64,000 bases of DNA from Synchiropus splendidus (GCF_027744825.2 NC_071334.1:2384437-2448436); one strand, 5' to 3'; shown: positions 11,641-23,132, numbered from the stretch's first letter. Translations and numbers: made by a program. The notes: a model not told the origin generated them from the sequence alone.

Positions 11641-13862
11641 CAGAATCAGAATCAAATTTATTGCCAGTCAGGTCAGTGGGGAGCCCACTAACTAGGAAAG
11701 TGTTTTGAATAACGTGCAGTCAAAAAGTAAATAAATAATAAAATAAAATAACAACAAGGCTGTTCACAGTGTGACGGCCGAGGGGAAGAAGTTGTTCCTG
11801 TGACGGGAGGTTCTGGTCTGGATGGACCGTAGCCTCCTGCCAGAGGGAAGAGGAACAAACAGTCCATGTCCAGGATGAGAAGGGTCGGCTCTGATCCCAC
11901 CTGCACGTCTCTGGGTCCTGGAGACATACAGGTCCTGAAGAGGTGGCAGACTGCAACCATCACCTTCTCAGCAGAACGTAGGATGCGCTGCAGTCTGCTC
12001 TTGTCCCTGGAGGTGGTGCTGTTGTACCAGACAGTGATAGAGGAGGAGAGGATGGACTGGATGATGGCTGTGTAGAACTCCACCAGCAACTTTGTCGGTA
12101 GTCGTAGTTTCCGTAGCTGCCTCAGGAAGAACATTCTCTGCTGGACCTTCCTGATGAGGGACCTGATGGTTGGTCCTCAGTGATGATGGTTTCCAGGAAG
12201 CAGATGGCGTCTACAATAGGAATGGGTGAACCAGCCAACATGAGAGGGGACAGAGAAACTGTGACTCTCCTGAAGTCTATGACCATCTCCACTGTCTTCT
12301 GGGCGTTGAGCTCCAGGTTGTTGTGGCTGCACCAGGACACCAGCCGCTCCACCTCCCTCCTGTAAGCCGACTCATCTCCATCTGAGATGAGCCCCATGAT
12401 GGTGGTGTCATCCGCAAACTTGGTCAACTTCACGGACTCGTGGCTGGAGGTACAGCAGTTAGTGTACAGGGAGAAGAGCCATGGAGAGAGAACACAGCCC
12501 TGAGGTTGTTGATGTTGAGGGTCCGAGTGTCGGAGACAGTCGTCCCCAGCTGCACACGCTGACTCCGGCTGGTCAGGAAGTCTGTCATCCATCTGCAGAG
12601 GGAGTCAGGCACGTCCAGCTGGCGAAGCTTGTCTTCAAGCAGAGCTGGAAGAATCGTGTTAAAGATAGAGTTGAAGTCTACAAACAGGATCCTGGCATAG
12701 GTTCCTGAGCAGTCCAGATGCTCCAGAACGAAATGAAGGGCCTGGTTCACTGCATCGTCCACAGATCTGTTGGCTCTGTAGGCAAACTGCAATGAGTCCA
12801 GGTGAGAAGCAGTGATGGACTTCAGGTGAGAGAGAAGCAGGCGCTTGAAGGACTTCATGACCACAGACGTCAGTGCCACCGGTCTGTAGTCATTCAGTCC
12901 TGTGATCCTGGCCTTCTTGGGAACAGGAATGATAGCGGAGGACTTAAAGCAGGCAGGAACATGACAGGACACCAAGGAAGCATTGAAGATGTCCGTGAAC
13001 ACTGGAGCCAGCTCAGCAGCACAATGCCTCAGGATGGCAGGGGAAACTCTGTCCGGACCCGCAGCCTTCCGAAGGTTCAGCCTCCTGAACTGAGTGAGCA
13101 CGTCCTGCTCCATGATGTCAAGAGAAAGAGGAAGAGGGGGGAGGTGAGGGGGTGGCTCATCAAAAGTGACTGAGATCCACTTTGCTGTCTCAGTGACATC
13201 ATTGGTCTCAGTTGTGTCACTAAGAGACAGCACAGTCCTTTGTTGTGAAGTGTAACATGGGGCTGGAGAGACCACAGAGGTGTTGGTGCAATATGGCTGC
13301 TCAAAGCAACAATGAAACCCATACTTCACCTCTTTGTAGCACTTCCTGTCCCCAGTCTTGCGAGCTGCCTCCTTCTCCCGTCTGATCTGGCTGAGTTTAG
13401 TTCATTCAAGCGAACTCACGTGGGGAGTAAAATGGCTTACAGTTCACCATCAGACATTCCAGAGAGGGAGAGCAGTGCTGAAAGATCAGCGTCACGTCCG
13501 TACACCAGCGACTGTTGATGTAGAAACACAGTCCTCGGCCTCTGGTTTTGCCGGTGAGCTCCGGAACCCGGGATGAGATCGCTCAACCACGTCTCTGTGA
13601 AACACAAAACACAAGAGGAGGAGAAGTCTCTGTTTCGTCTCAACATCAGCGCCAGTTCATCCGTCTTATTGCTGAGCGAGTGGACGTTGGAGAGGATTAT
13701 CCCGGGAAGCGCGATCCTCTTCGACGAAGGCGAACGAGCGCACCGTGCGGCACGTTTCCCTCTCCTCCTCAGTCTCTTCCGCCCCGCCAAAAGATGAACC
13801 AACTCCGCAACTGACACCAAAAATACTGGTGGTAAGTCAGACGGAGTCATCCGCAAATGTCC
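11641..13862 (-). mobile_element. CR1/L2/Rex1-group LINE, decayed and internally deleted
   Basis: This is a minus-strand non-LTR retrotransposon. From 5' to 3' it shows the start of the endonuclease domain (about 13760-13390: LSNVHSLSNKTDEL, LCFTETWL, then after a frame change LCFYINSRWCTDV). Most of the endonuclease is missing. Next come the RT linker and RT domain (13329-12450: LRKAAGPDRVSPAIL, LNDYRPVALTSVVMKSFKRL, FVDFNSIFNTILPALLEDKL). After another frame change come GCVLSPWLFSLYTN and the catalytic-type motif KFADDTTIMGL, and a C-terminal segment near 12130-11800 (RKLRLPTKLLVEFYTAII). The 3' end is a short AATCAG-type tail at 11641-11657. Several frameshifts and the deletion make it non-functional. 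Target-site duplications were not identified. Confidence 0.9.
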
Positions 13863-13869
13863 TGTCAGG

Positions 13870-14366
13870 ACGCATCACCGGTGTCGCTACCAAAGGTGTC
13901 CTACCTGCCGCAGGATGATGACGTCACATCCAGCAGACACGATAGCTTAGTTTTTATGAGCCAGAGAAAATTGAGATGAAGGATTTGATGGCACTTTCTA
14001 CCACATGCCGAACATTTATCTCCACAAAATACGATGTTTGTCATCAGATCGTTTGCGAAGTTTATGTCTTCTCCGGGTCTGTGGAACAACGCAACGTGAT
14101 TGGCTGACATCTTCGGAGCATTGTTTTTATTTTATACCGGACAAACATCAGAATGGACGTCACAGCAGCTAATTATGTACATCTGAAGGTATTTTAGTGG
14201 TTTGCCAGTTGAAAACGGGCTTCAATAAATATGCCATACATGTCAGCCAATCACGACGCCTACACGGGAGTGGTAGGACTGATTCGGTCAGGGGGGAAAA
14301 CTCCTTGATAGAGGGACATGTCTCCTGGCAAATGAATAAAAATATCTTTGGAGGTGTATAATTCCC
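13870..14366 (+). mobile_element. Fold-back/MITE-like family F, copy A
   Basis: This copy is inverted relative to copy B (16378-17012). It shares GCTACCAAA-GTGTCCTACCTGCCGC, GATGACGTCACATCC, GAGCCAGAG-AAA, CTCTACCACATGC-type sequence, CCACAAAATACGATGTTTGTCAT and the paired GTGATTGGCTGACA / TGTCAGCCAATCACG. It lacks part of the element that B retains. It contains a perfect CRE (TGACGTCA) at 13919-13926. No transposase is present. It directly abuts the LINE. Confidence 0.7.
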
Positions 14367-14369
14367 TCC

Positions 14370-14748
14370 AGCTAACAAACGGAGCCTCTGCATGACTTCA
14401 ATGGAGAACTTTTGATCAAGAACTTGTTGCTATTCCACACATCACTGCCATCAGGACACAGATGCACAGTCCAGTGAAGAATGGGAATGAAGAAACAGCA
14501 GCCATAAAAACATGACTGATCCCAGCGTTAAGAAAATAAAACTTCTAAGCTTCGTAATAGGCACATTGTTTATGATCCAAAATAAATCAGACAAAAAAAA
14601 TGACCAACAGAAAGATACATTTCAAACACGGAAACTCCATGCACTGAAAAACAAGTAAAATCAGAAAATAAAAACTAAAAATAAATACATTTGCAGAACT
14701 TCTAAACTCGGCTTTAGAACTCTACTTTGAAAGTAAAGAAACGAGCCG
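14370..14748 (+). repeat. Dispersed repeat family R2, copy 2
   Basis: This is the shorter copy of 8464-8930, sandwiched between fold-back copies A and C. It keeps the same order of landmark words with small deletions. Confidence 0.75.
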
Positions 14749-14751
14749 ATG

Positions 14752-14915
14752 ACAAACATCGTATTTTGTGGAAATACCTTAGAAAGTGCCATCAAATCCT
14801 TCATTTGTGTCCACAATGTTCTCATATTCCATAAATGTTTTTATAAATAAAAACCAAACAAAACAGCCATCATCATCTCTGGCGGGTGTGACGTCATCCT
14901 CCCGCGTCAGCTGGG
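14752..14915 (-). mobile_element. Fold-back family F, copy C (fragment)
   Basis: This copy has the same orientation as copy B and is inverted relative to A. It begins GATGACAAACATCGTATTTTG and ends at GTGTGACGTCATCCTCCCGC…GGGACACATTCGG. Its perfect CRE lies at 14889-14896. Only the outer portion is present. Confidence 0.65.
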
Positions 14916-15291
14916 ACACATTCGGTAAAAGGGACAGCTTTGGTCCCTGCACCGGCCGAGTGTCTCCCTGCAGCTACAGCAACACTCGCAGCTCGGAGGA
15001 TGTCTGGCTACGTCAGCAGCTGGAGACGGTCGGACTGTGGAGGCGCTTTCCTCCCGTCGTTAGACTCGCCGTTAATTACTAATCTCACGGTCCAACGCAG
15101 GACACTTGTGCTAACGTTCACTCTCTCGCACTAATGAGGGGGGAACCAGACAAACAGAAGGGATTTACGGCACACGCCGCGCTATATCACTGTCACAGCA
15201 GAAGCTGGAGCGATGAGCCGACACACTGCTGCACGGACCTCCGCGGCTGCAGCTCTCGCCCAGGATTGATAAACGCCAGCTCAACCTTCTG

Positions 15292-15465
15292 ATGATGGCG
15301 CAGAATGGGTCGGACAAACACAGGAGCGCACGTCTCCAGCAGCAGCCGGATGAATCGCCAGACCAGCAAGTCGCACCAGATGCTACGCTGCAGCCACGCA
15401 CACCAACAAACACACACACGAGCCGGAGGAAAACAGATCATCAGAAGCTGGAGGAGAAAGCCAGG
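15292..15465 (+). CDS. Candidate first coding exon of an unidentified gene
   Basis: An ATG-initiated frame (a second Met follows at once) begins MMAQNGSDKHRSARLQQQ and ends HQKLEEKAR. It is followed by a strong donor, AGG|GTGAGA, in phase 0. The exon lies in a GC-rich, CpG-rich stretch (14920-15545), as a promoter-proximal exon would. I recognise neither the protein nor any downstream plus-strand exon in the window. The Gln- and charge-rich composition is compatible with a disordered N-terminus. It could equally be a chance frame: the region also has open frames on the minus strand, and the repeat nest on both sides argues for caution. Confidence 0.25.
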
Positions 15466-15644
15466 GTGAGATTTACAGCCTCCAAAGCTTTCCTTCCTCC
15501 TGAGCGGAACACTGTCAGAAGTCACCGGCTGCCGAGTCACTGACCGACCGAGTCTAATCCCACTCGCTCAGGGGACGACGATTCTTCACACACGCTAGTA
15601 GTACCGCTACTAGGTCACACCACTGTGCGTTTTCTTGCTGACTC

Positions 15645-16225
15645 GGTGGAAGGTCGCCCACAGAGGAAGTAGTCCGACGACCCACGAAATGGAACTCCTG
15701 AATAGGAAGTAGCCGAGTATCACCTCAAGAGGAAATCGACAAATATTGTGACAAACGAAAAGAAGTCCCACGAATAGGAAGTTTCTGAATATCACCTGAA
15801 TAGGAAGCAGCCAAATGTCAAACAGAAAGGAAGTCGTCCGACGACCCACGAAAAGGAAGTCGGCGAATATTACCGGAAAAGGAAGTAGCCAAGGATCACT
15901 TGAAGAGGCAGTAGTCCAATATCATGCCCAAAAAAAGTAAGCCCATGAATAGGTAGTTGCTGAATATCATCTGAGCAGGAAGCAGCTACAGTAAATGTCA
16001 AACAGAAAGGAAGTTACTGAACATCGCCTGAAACAGGAAGCAGCCACATGTCACCTTAGGACGATGTTGCTGGCTGTTGCATACAAAGGAAGTTGAATAT
16101 CGACTGAACGAGAAGTAGCTGAGTGTCATTTGAAGAGCAAGTAGCCGAATATCTCACCCAAAAAAGTAGTCCGATGTTCCATGAATAAGAAGTCACTGAA
16201 TATCAACTGAGCAGGAAGTAGTTGT
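15645..16225 (+). repeat. Degenerate minisatellite rich in AGGAAGT
   Basis: Units of roughly 25-30 bp follow the pattern AATAGGAAGTAGCC-GAATATCACCTG. They are nested in a higher-order repeat: TCCGACGACCCACGAAA recurs 165 bp apart (about 15672 and 15837), and AATGTCAAACAGAAAGGAAGT recurs about 180 bp apart. About nine exact AGGAAGT words occur, plus several AGGAAGC variants. Confidence 0.8.
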
Positions 16226-16377
16226 CTCATTGTTTCATTCTGGAGCTCCTCACAAGGGCGGAGCCTGACGGAGGTTTGGTTGGGGGCGGAGTCTGAGAGG
16301 TAAAGGTGTGTGTGTGAGCGGCTCAGACTGGGGAGAGATGGATCTGGAGGTCAGCCATGTTATACAGTGTTAGTGTT

Positions 16378-17012
16378 CGGGTGACACCGCAGATATATTT
16401 GTATTCATTTGCCAGGGAAAATATGCATCTATGAAGGAGTTTTCACTCCCGACAAATCGCTCCTACCACTTCCGCGTGAGCTGAAAGACGCGTCGTGATT
16501 GGCTGACACATACCGGTTATTATTTTTATGACTAAACGACTAGAAATACCTGCAGATGTACCTAATTATCTGCTGTGGAGTCTATTTTGATTTTTGTGAG
16601 ATATAAAATAAAAACAATGCCCCGCACATATCAGCCAATCACGACGCGCCTTTCACGGAAGTGGTGGGATTGATCTGGTCAGGGGTGAAAACTCCTTCAT
16701 AGATGCATATTTTCCCCGGTAAATGAATTAAAATATATCTGGGGTGTATAAGCGCCAACTGTGGAGACTACTGTGACATATAAAATAAAAACAATATCCC
16801 GTACATGTCATGACAAACATCGTATTTTGTGGAAGTAAATGCTACGCATGTGGTAGAGATGGCCTTTAAATCCTTTATTTCATTTTCCTCTGGCTCATTA
16901 AAACATAAAAAAAAAAGATATAGTATATTCCGGATGTGACGTCATCACTTGGCGGCAGGTAGGACACACTTAGGACGCATTTGGTAGCTAGACCGGCGCC
17001 CTCTAGCCGGAC
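16378..17012 (-). mobile_element. Fold-back/MITE-like family F, copy B (most complete)
   Basis: Two inverted arms of about 135-145 bp (about 16384-16528 and 16612-16758) flank an 84-bp centre. The left arm carries ATGCATCTATGAAGGAGTTTT and GTCGTGATTGGCTGACA. The right arm carries the complements TCAGCCAATCACGAC and AAAACTCCTTCATAGATGCAT. A further 250 bp (to 17012) is shared with copies A and C, including a perfect CRE at 16937-16944. No coding capacity and no transposase are present. The superfamily is unresolved. Confidence 0.75.
16996..17009 (-). promoter_or_regulatory. CTCF-like motif at the edge of fold-back copy B
   Basis: Plus-strand GCGCCCTCTAGCCG resembles the reverse complement of a CTCF core (GCGCCCTCTAGTGG type). 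The match is weak. Confidence 0.2.
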
Positions 17013-20000
17013 GTCACCACTGCTGACCTCAGGAACGTGCTAGAGCTGCGTCTCTGGCTCCAGGTGAAGCAGCCCGCGTGTGAGCTACCAGGTGACGGAC
17101 GCGTCCATGTGTTTCTGCTGATGTGTGTGTCGAGGGCCGACGCAGCATTTTAAAGTTTGGGCTTCAGCACAAAGCTGCCTAACCATCAGCGCTTTCTGCT
17201 CGGCGTCCAGCGCTGGAGGGGGGCGGACGGGTGGTCGGACAGTCTCCCGCACCCCTCCTCGGGCCCGCGGCGCCGTCGATCGGAAAACAGGCAGCGCTGA
17301 GGTTCAAACAAACTGCTGTTAAAGACAAACTAACAAGCCTGGGGCAGCCGCTCGTCTTTGTCTTCTTCTTCTGTGGTCTTCATCGAGGAGCTTTTTACCG
17401 GCTCAAAGGCTCCTTTCATCACACACGTCACACATTCCACCCTCTTCAGCACTTTGTGCCTTTGATTACACCTGTTTATGCGCTGCTGATGTTGTTTGCT
17501 CAGCCACTGTGTGCATGTGTGCTCATGCACGTGTGTGTTCTCTTAAACCAACCTGCTGACTCCAGGTCTGTCCAATTGGGTGAGGAGCGCTGAGGGCATC
17601 GCTGCTTCCTCCTCTCCAGCTTCAAGCTCTCGACCTAAACTCTGTGTGTGCTTTAGCTGCTGGCAGGTCTGAGGTTCAACGCCGGCGCACAGCTCCCATC
17701 CCTGCAAACATCCTCAAGTCAGGGCAGGACGGAAGGTCTGATCTCTGAAGTGATGCGTCGTGGAACTGCAGAGAGCCGAGTGGCCTCAGGAGCATCACCT
17801 CCTGCGCAGGGCCGCGAGAACATGGGTGGCCAGTTGAATTAAAGTGGTGAATATCTGACACAACTATAGCTATAAAAAAAACACCCCTTGATACAAGATA
17901 TTTTCTCATTCTCTCTGTAAAACAATCTATTTTGGTATATTTAGAACTTAAATGATTTTAAAGAAAGTACTATTTATTTTGCAGTTTTGCTCTGTTTCAA
18001 GTTGAACACAGGAAAGTTTTAATGTTTGGAGGTGAATTGTTTTCACTCCACAGACTCTTCTTTCTTCTCGAAGTACAAGCTTCATTTCAGACTTTTTCGT
18101 CTGATCTTTTGGCCCAAATGGTCACAGTATGTAATGTAGCCCATGGGGACTATGACATGCGACGGAACAGGGTCTAGGTTTTGTTACCTTTGAATGACTA
18201 GTCAGGTGGCCACATAAAATGAGTTGGGCGGGTCAGAATTTGGCCCCCAGGACTCGTGTTTTGAGGTCTGGATCAACACCCATGAGGCGCCGTGTGGACC
18301 TGAGGAAAGATGATCGAAGCCACTCTGCGACTCCCTGGGTGATGACCAGGGAAACAGAAGGGCTCTGGCAGACTGACAAGTGCAGGATTTGGCAGGCGTC
18401 CCTGCAGCGACTCCTGGTCCATCACACTGCCGTGTCCCGTGACCTCAGCGGCAGCGCATGATCGGTTTTTATGAAGACTAATTCATGCTTATACATTCAC
18501 TCAGCGTCACTGGTTAATATTGATGAGAAGCCACAAACGCTGACTTCTGCAGAAGAGCTCCATCAAGTCCAGTCCACATGGAGAGGACGTGGATCGCACT
18601 CTGCTGCTTCGGTTCACCAGTAAAATGGACTTTCTAGAGGCATTTATTGGTGACAAATCCAGTCCCGTATCTGAGCGACTCTGTGGACGAGTCATTAAAG
18701 GGCTGAGAAAATCCAACTCACAAGGTTCCTCAAAACATCCAGGGTTCACGTGCATGTTGGAAACACACAACAGAGCATTGAGTCAAACACGAGACCCGAG
18801 GCCCAACACCAGCTCACAATATCAGTCTCTGTGCTACACAAGAAAGGTGCTCAGAGAGTGCAGACCTTCACCCAGTCGCTCATTTCCGCAGACACTTTAT
18901 TGTCATCCCAACATTATCACCCTACTTTAAATTTTGTATTGGAATTAAACACCACTGCACTCTATGGGGCAGCATGGGGCGGTAGCGTACCGGAGCACTT
19001 GAAGAGTCACCAGCACTTGGCCACAACTCCGAAACTTTCATTTTTGCCTGAGTTTTTAATGGTTTTTTTCTTTCAGAAATAAACGAACAAGTGAATTGAA
19101 AATGTTTATGTTTCAGAACTTGGATACATAGCGAGAGAGCACTTGTCACTGTGGGGTGCTGGTCAATGTTTGGCCCCTGGGATGAAGAGAGTGAGCGAGG
19201 GTGAGGAGGGAGTGTGAACGACAGCGACCTATGAATCATGTTTAGACACTCACAAATAATGGCGATTTCCCAGTGTGTGAAAAAGATGACTCCAAGTGCC
19301 TGCAGTGGGACATGCGCTTTCCTGGGAGGGGAAACCAGACAGCTGCACCTCCGACAGCGACTTCCTCCGGTAATCGACTCAACTTTCCAGAATCACAAAA
19401 TCAGCGTAATTCACCAGCTTCAAATATGAATGAGCTTCAGGTGAGCGAGCGCCTGTCAATCACTCTCAGCACCTGGATTTAGCCCCGCCTTCAATAATTC
19501 AGGAGAATGGACCATTAGAAGCACCTGTCCGTCATGCAGCTGTCAAACACAGAGATGCTGCTCCACCGACAGAATCCGTGATGGAGAAGCCTCTGCCTGT
19601 TTGTGTACCTGCTCTGGGACAGCAGGTAAGCACAGAGGTGAGCGTCAGGGTGAGAGTCCACACGTGGGGGAGACAGCAGGACCAGGGAGAGGACCACAGG
19701 GCCACAAAAGACCACTGTGAATGACTGAGTGAGGTCCACAGAGCACAGGCGAGAAGAAACTGTGATGTTTTCTCTCCTGACTGAGGCGGCCATGAGGGGG
19801 CGCTGGACCTGCCGCTCAAAGGAAACAACGCACTTTATTGTCTCCACAGCGTGGAAACCTGCGGTAATGACACGAACACGGGAACCTGACTATAAACCAC
19901 ACGCACACACCAAAATGTGCCGAGGTCAGCGGAAAAAGTTTCTCGCCTCAGAAGTGACACACTTTTCCGCAGTGGAATGATTTATGAAGATGATATGTGA

Positions 20001-20065
20001 ACTTTTGTCATCGAGAACTTCAGCGTGTTTAACTAAGGTATTAGTTGTTGTGCACACACACACAC
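17013..20065. other. Non-coding stretch, no gene recognised
   Basis: It contains short overlapping open frames only. 17120-17330 is GC-rich. 17860-18080 is AT-rich. A CTCF-like word CCATGAGGGGGCGC lies at 19790-19803 on the plus strand. I see no array, RNA gene or transposon ends. Confidence 0.4.
19790..19803 (+). promoter_or_regulatory. CTCF-like core motif
   Basis: CCATGAGGGGGCGC keeps the invariant AGGGGGCGC half of the CTCF core in forward orientation. Confidence 0.3.
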
Positions 20066-20370
20066 GTTGTCTTCCTATCTCAGTGAGGACCGTCATTGAT
20101 ATAACCCTTTCCCCAGAGTCTGACCCTAAAGCTAACCACCTAAAACACATGGCTAAACTTAACCTCTCCTCTGAAACAAACTAAAAGCCTATGATAATAA
20201 CCTGGATATTTTGTAGTTTTGCCTACAACAGCCTTCAACAGCCTCGCACCCTTAACTTATCCATCCAACACAAACGGCTAAACCAGGACTCTGACTCTGA
20301 GAGCGAGTTACAATAAACTACGCGGACTGACGTTGGAAGCCTCTAAACCTTGTGAGGACAGGCCAAAACA
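20066..20370 (+). repeat. GGACC-flanked short repeat, copy 3 (composite)
   Basis: A short CA run is followed by GTCTTCCTATCTCAGTGAGGACC, CCTAAAGCTAACCACC, AACACATGGCTAAA and a second, partly duplicated body (ATCCATCCAACACAAACGGC, near 20258). It ends with CTTGTGAGGACAGG. It looks like one copy nested in, or tandem to, another. Confidence 0.65.
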
Positions 20371-21649
20371 TTCTCACAAAGCCAAACGTCCTCAGAAGAA
20401 GGTGGCTTGTCAAGACACACAGCTTGACATAGACTCACACAGCCGTTTCAGCACACACACTTACTTAAACAGGAAACAAAAATAAAAACTTTAAAGTCAC
20501 TCACAGACACCCAGTGGCATCATGGGAACTCGAGAAGGAGCAACAAGTGTTTGTGATTCACAACCAAACCTTCCCCCTCGTGTGAGCCGAGACACGTTCA
20601 CGGTGTCGCTGTGTGACGTGCACCGCAGCAAAGTCCTCTCCAGGACTGCGCTTGAATCAATGACCGAGTCTCTGCAGGCATCCAGGTCGCGCCGTGGGAG
20701 TCCAGGGCAGATACAGATCAGAAAAGATGTTATTTACTGGAAGCTGTGAGGAAAATCTGCTCGGTAACTGATAGTGACCCTTCGGACCGGGGAGGCGGGG
20801 CTGATTCCCAGAGGGCCATATGAGAAGCATGGGGGGGGGGGTCCAGAAAAAAATGAAACGTGCAGACTATATTGGAGAAGATGAGATTATATAGATGAAT
20901 AAATATGGTTTCATTACAACGCACCTTGCAATTGCAGCTGTTTTTCGCAGTGATGTTGAGACGTTTTCTTGGCTGAGAACCTTCTCATTCACCCTGAACC
21001 TCTCCTCCTCTCCTGCTTAACCCAGCATCACTGGAGCGACGGCGGAAGATGAATCTGTCTCATCAGGACCGGCCAGGGTTCCGTCTCCGGTGGGGATTCC
21101 CGCCCACGCCGCCGCTGACAGCTGTGATGAATCGTCACTCTGGGCTGCTCCCGTCTTGAATCTGAACCCTGCGTCAACACGCGCGCCGAACTTTTAACCC
21201 TCCACTTGAACCGTGCAGCGCTGAAAGTTCGTCCTTCTGTGTGGCGAAGAAGGTCAAAGAAAACTTTGGAGGAGTGTCACGTGATTTACGTCTCTCACTT
21301 AACACCATGCGAGGACCTTTTCACCAGTCGCATTTCCATCTTTCCCGATCGACGTCTGCTGAACTGTAAAATTGGAGGAGAATAACGTATGGTCTACAGT
21401 GGGCGTGACTTGCAGGGAGAGCGTGAGCTGTGGATGGAACAAATGTCAGGTTGAGAAGAAGGGCTAGTCCCTCTAGCTCAGCTCTAACACTAGCTGAGCC
21501 CCCACACTGACCAAATCACAGCCAGACACAGGGTTACTTCATCGATTGTTTAGACTTTTTCCTGTCTCATTGCGTGCCAAGTACTTCTCCAAACATCTAG
21601 CACGTTCTGCTCTCTTCCATGGCAATATTTTCCTCCCACACTGTGCTTT
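20371..21649. other. Non-coding stretch, nothing recognised
   Basis: A GC-rich part lies at 21000-21200, and a G-run at 20832-20841. No gene, RNA or repeat family was recognised. Confidence 0.4.
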
Positions 21650-22072
21650 CCATTGGTTCCCCAATATATCCACCAGGGGGAGCAGCCCTCAGTTAAGAGT
21701 TTATGACATCACAAACTCCAAAAACAACATGGCGACTGCGGAGTATTGATCATGTACCTCTTGTTCAAAAGAGGAAACAGAGGCGGTGTTGTAGGAGGCG
21801 GTGGTTGGTGAGGACGTTAAATATATCGCCACTGGAGAACGGAGCGTTTCCGCCAGTGTTATGTCTTCTTCGTGTCTCCTTAGACTTACATAGCGGGTAG
21901 AAACAGCAACACTGCCCCCCATGGTTTCCGCTGGTACTGCTCCGTTTGGTCTGTCTCAGTACGCTTCATGGAGAAATAAGGACGACGTGAAGGCGGAGCA
22001 CACGTCCGTATACGGATGTCTGTGGAACATCCGCGTGGAATGTTGAGCATAAACAGGCCTTTGTACGCGCTG
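21650..22072 (+). repeat. Dispersed repeat family R1, copy 2
   Basis: This is the longer partner of the repeat at 4005-4285, with the same landmark order. It has extra sequence between GTACTGCTCC and GTTGAGCATAAAC. It holds a CTCF-like core, CCACCAGGGGGAGC, at 21670-21683. No coding capacity is visible. Confidence 0.7.
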
Positions 22073-22888
22073 CACCACATTCTAATTTTCTTTCTTTACT
22101 GTTGGTGACTGGCAGAGCGCATCGCTTCTTCAGATCTCTGCGTTCTGGACAACACCATCCTCTAATTCCACAAACCAGCCAGAGACTTTTCTCTCGATTC
22201 TGAACCAAACGCAGCAGAAACGGCCACCGCAGCAACTTCATCACGAAGACGGGACTTAAAAAAAAAAAGGTTTGTCCCAAAACTGCCAACGTCTCTCGCC
22301 ACAAAAAGCCTCTAAATGAAACAACACGTCTGACAAGTGGCTCCTCTCTTCTCCTCCGCGTCGGCAGCCATGACAGTTTGCCGGCAGCACTGCTGAGTCG
22401 GCGTTCCTCCACCACAAACATTCCTCATGCTGTTTGTTTCTCGTCATCTTCACACAGACGCTGGGGAGCGTAAATGAGGACGAGCGGCGAGGAGACGAGA
22501 GCGCAGCCCACTTTAGCTTCTGAAGAGACGATTTGGGGACGCGTGACAGACTTGGTCGCTCGGTTGTCGACATGGTGTTTTCTCTGTGATTCTCTTAAAC
22601 GTCAGACAGGTAAACTTTTAGTTTCCTCAAGTTCAGCGTGGAGCTGAGCGTCTGTCTGAAGCTCCACGCTCTAACTTCCGTCAGATGATCTGTAACGTTG
22701 AACTTCCTGGTGAGAGGCAGAAGATGTGGCTTTGGTCCCCTGATGATCACTTTCCTATTGTAAAAGTATCATTTTCCAGCTTGAATTCAGTGCTTTTGTG
22801 AAGAAAAACAATATTTAAGAAAAGTTTTTAAAAATAAAATTTTAAAAATAACTTTTTTCACTGTGTGGGAGGAAGACACAGACCGGAG
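22073..22888. other. Non-coding stretch
   Basis: No gene or repeat was recognised. An A-rich run lies at 22258-22268. AT-rich sequence lies at 22800-22860. Confidence 0.35.
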
Positions 22889-23003
22889 AGTCCCACTCAT
22901 GTGAGTAAGTCCCATACATGTGAGTAAGCCCACACATGTGAGTAAGCCCACACATGTGAGTAAGTCCCAAACACGTGAGTAAGTCCCACACACGTGAGTA
23001 AGC
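22889..23003. repeat. Short minisatellite, about 19-bp unit
   Basis: Six units of the form CCCACACATGTGAGTAAG (with GTCCC or GCCC at the junctions) run in tandem. Each carries a palindromic ACATGT or CACGTG-like centre. Confidence 0.85.
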
Positions 23004-23132
23004 GTGGAGGACATGACATGCTCCGAGTGCTGACTGGGTTTAACTTTCTCCACACACCATGGCGTGACTCTGAAAGATCGTCTGTGCTGCTCACTCTTAT
23101 TCTGAAATACTGCAGGGATAGGAAATGATGTC

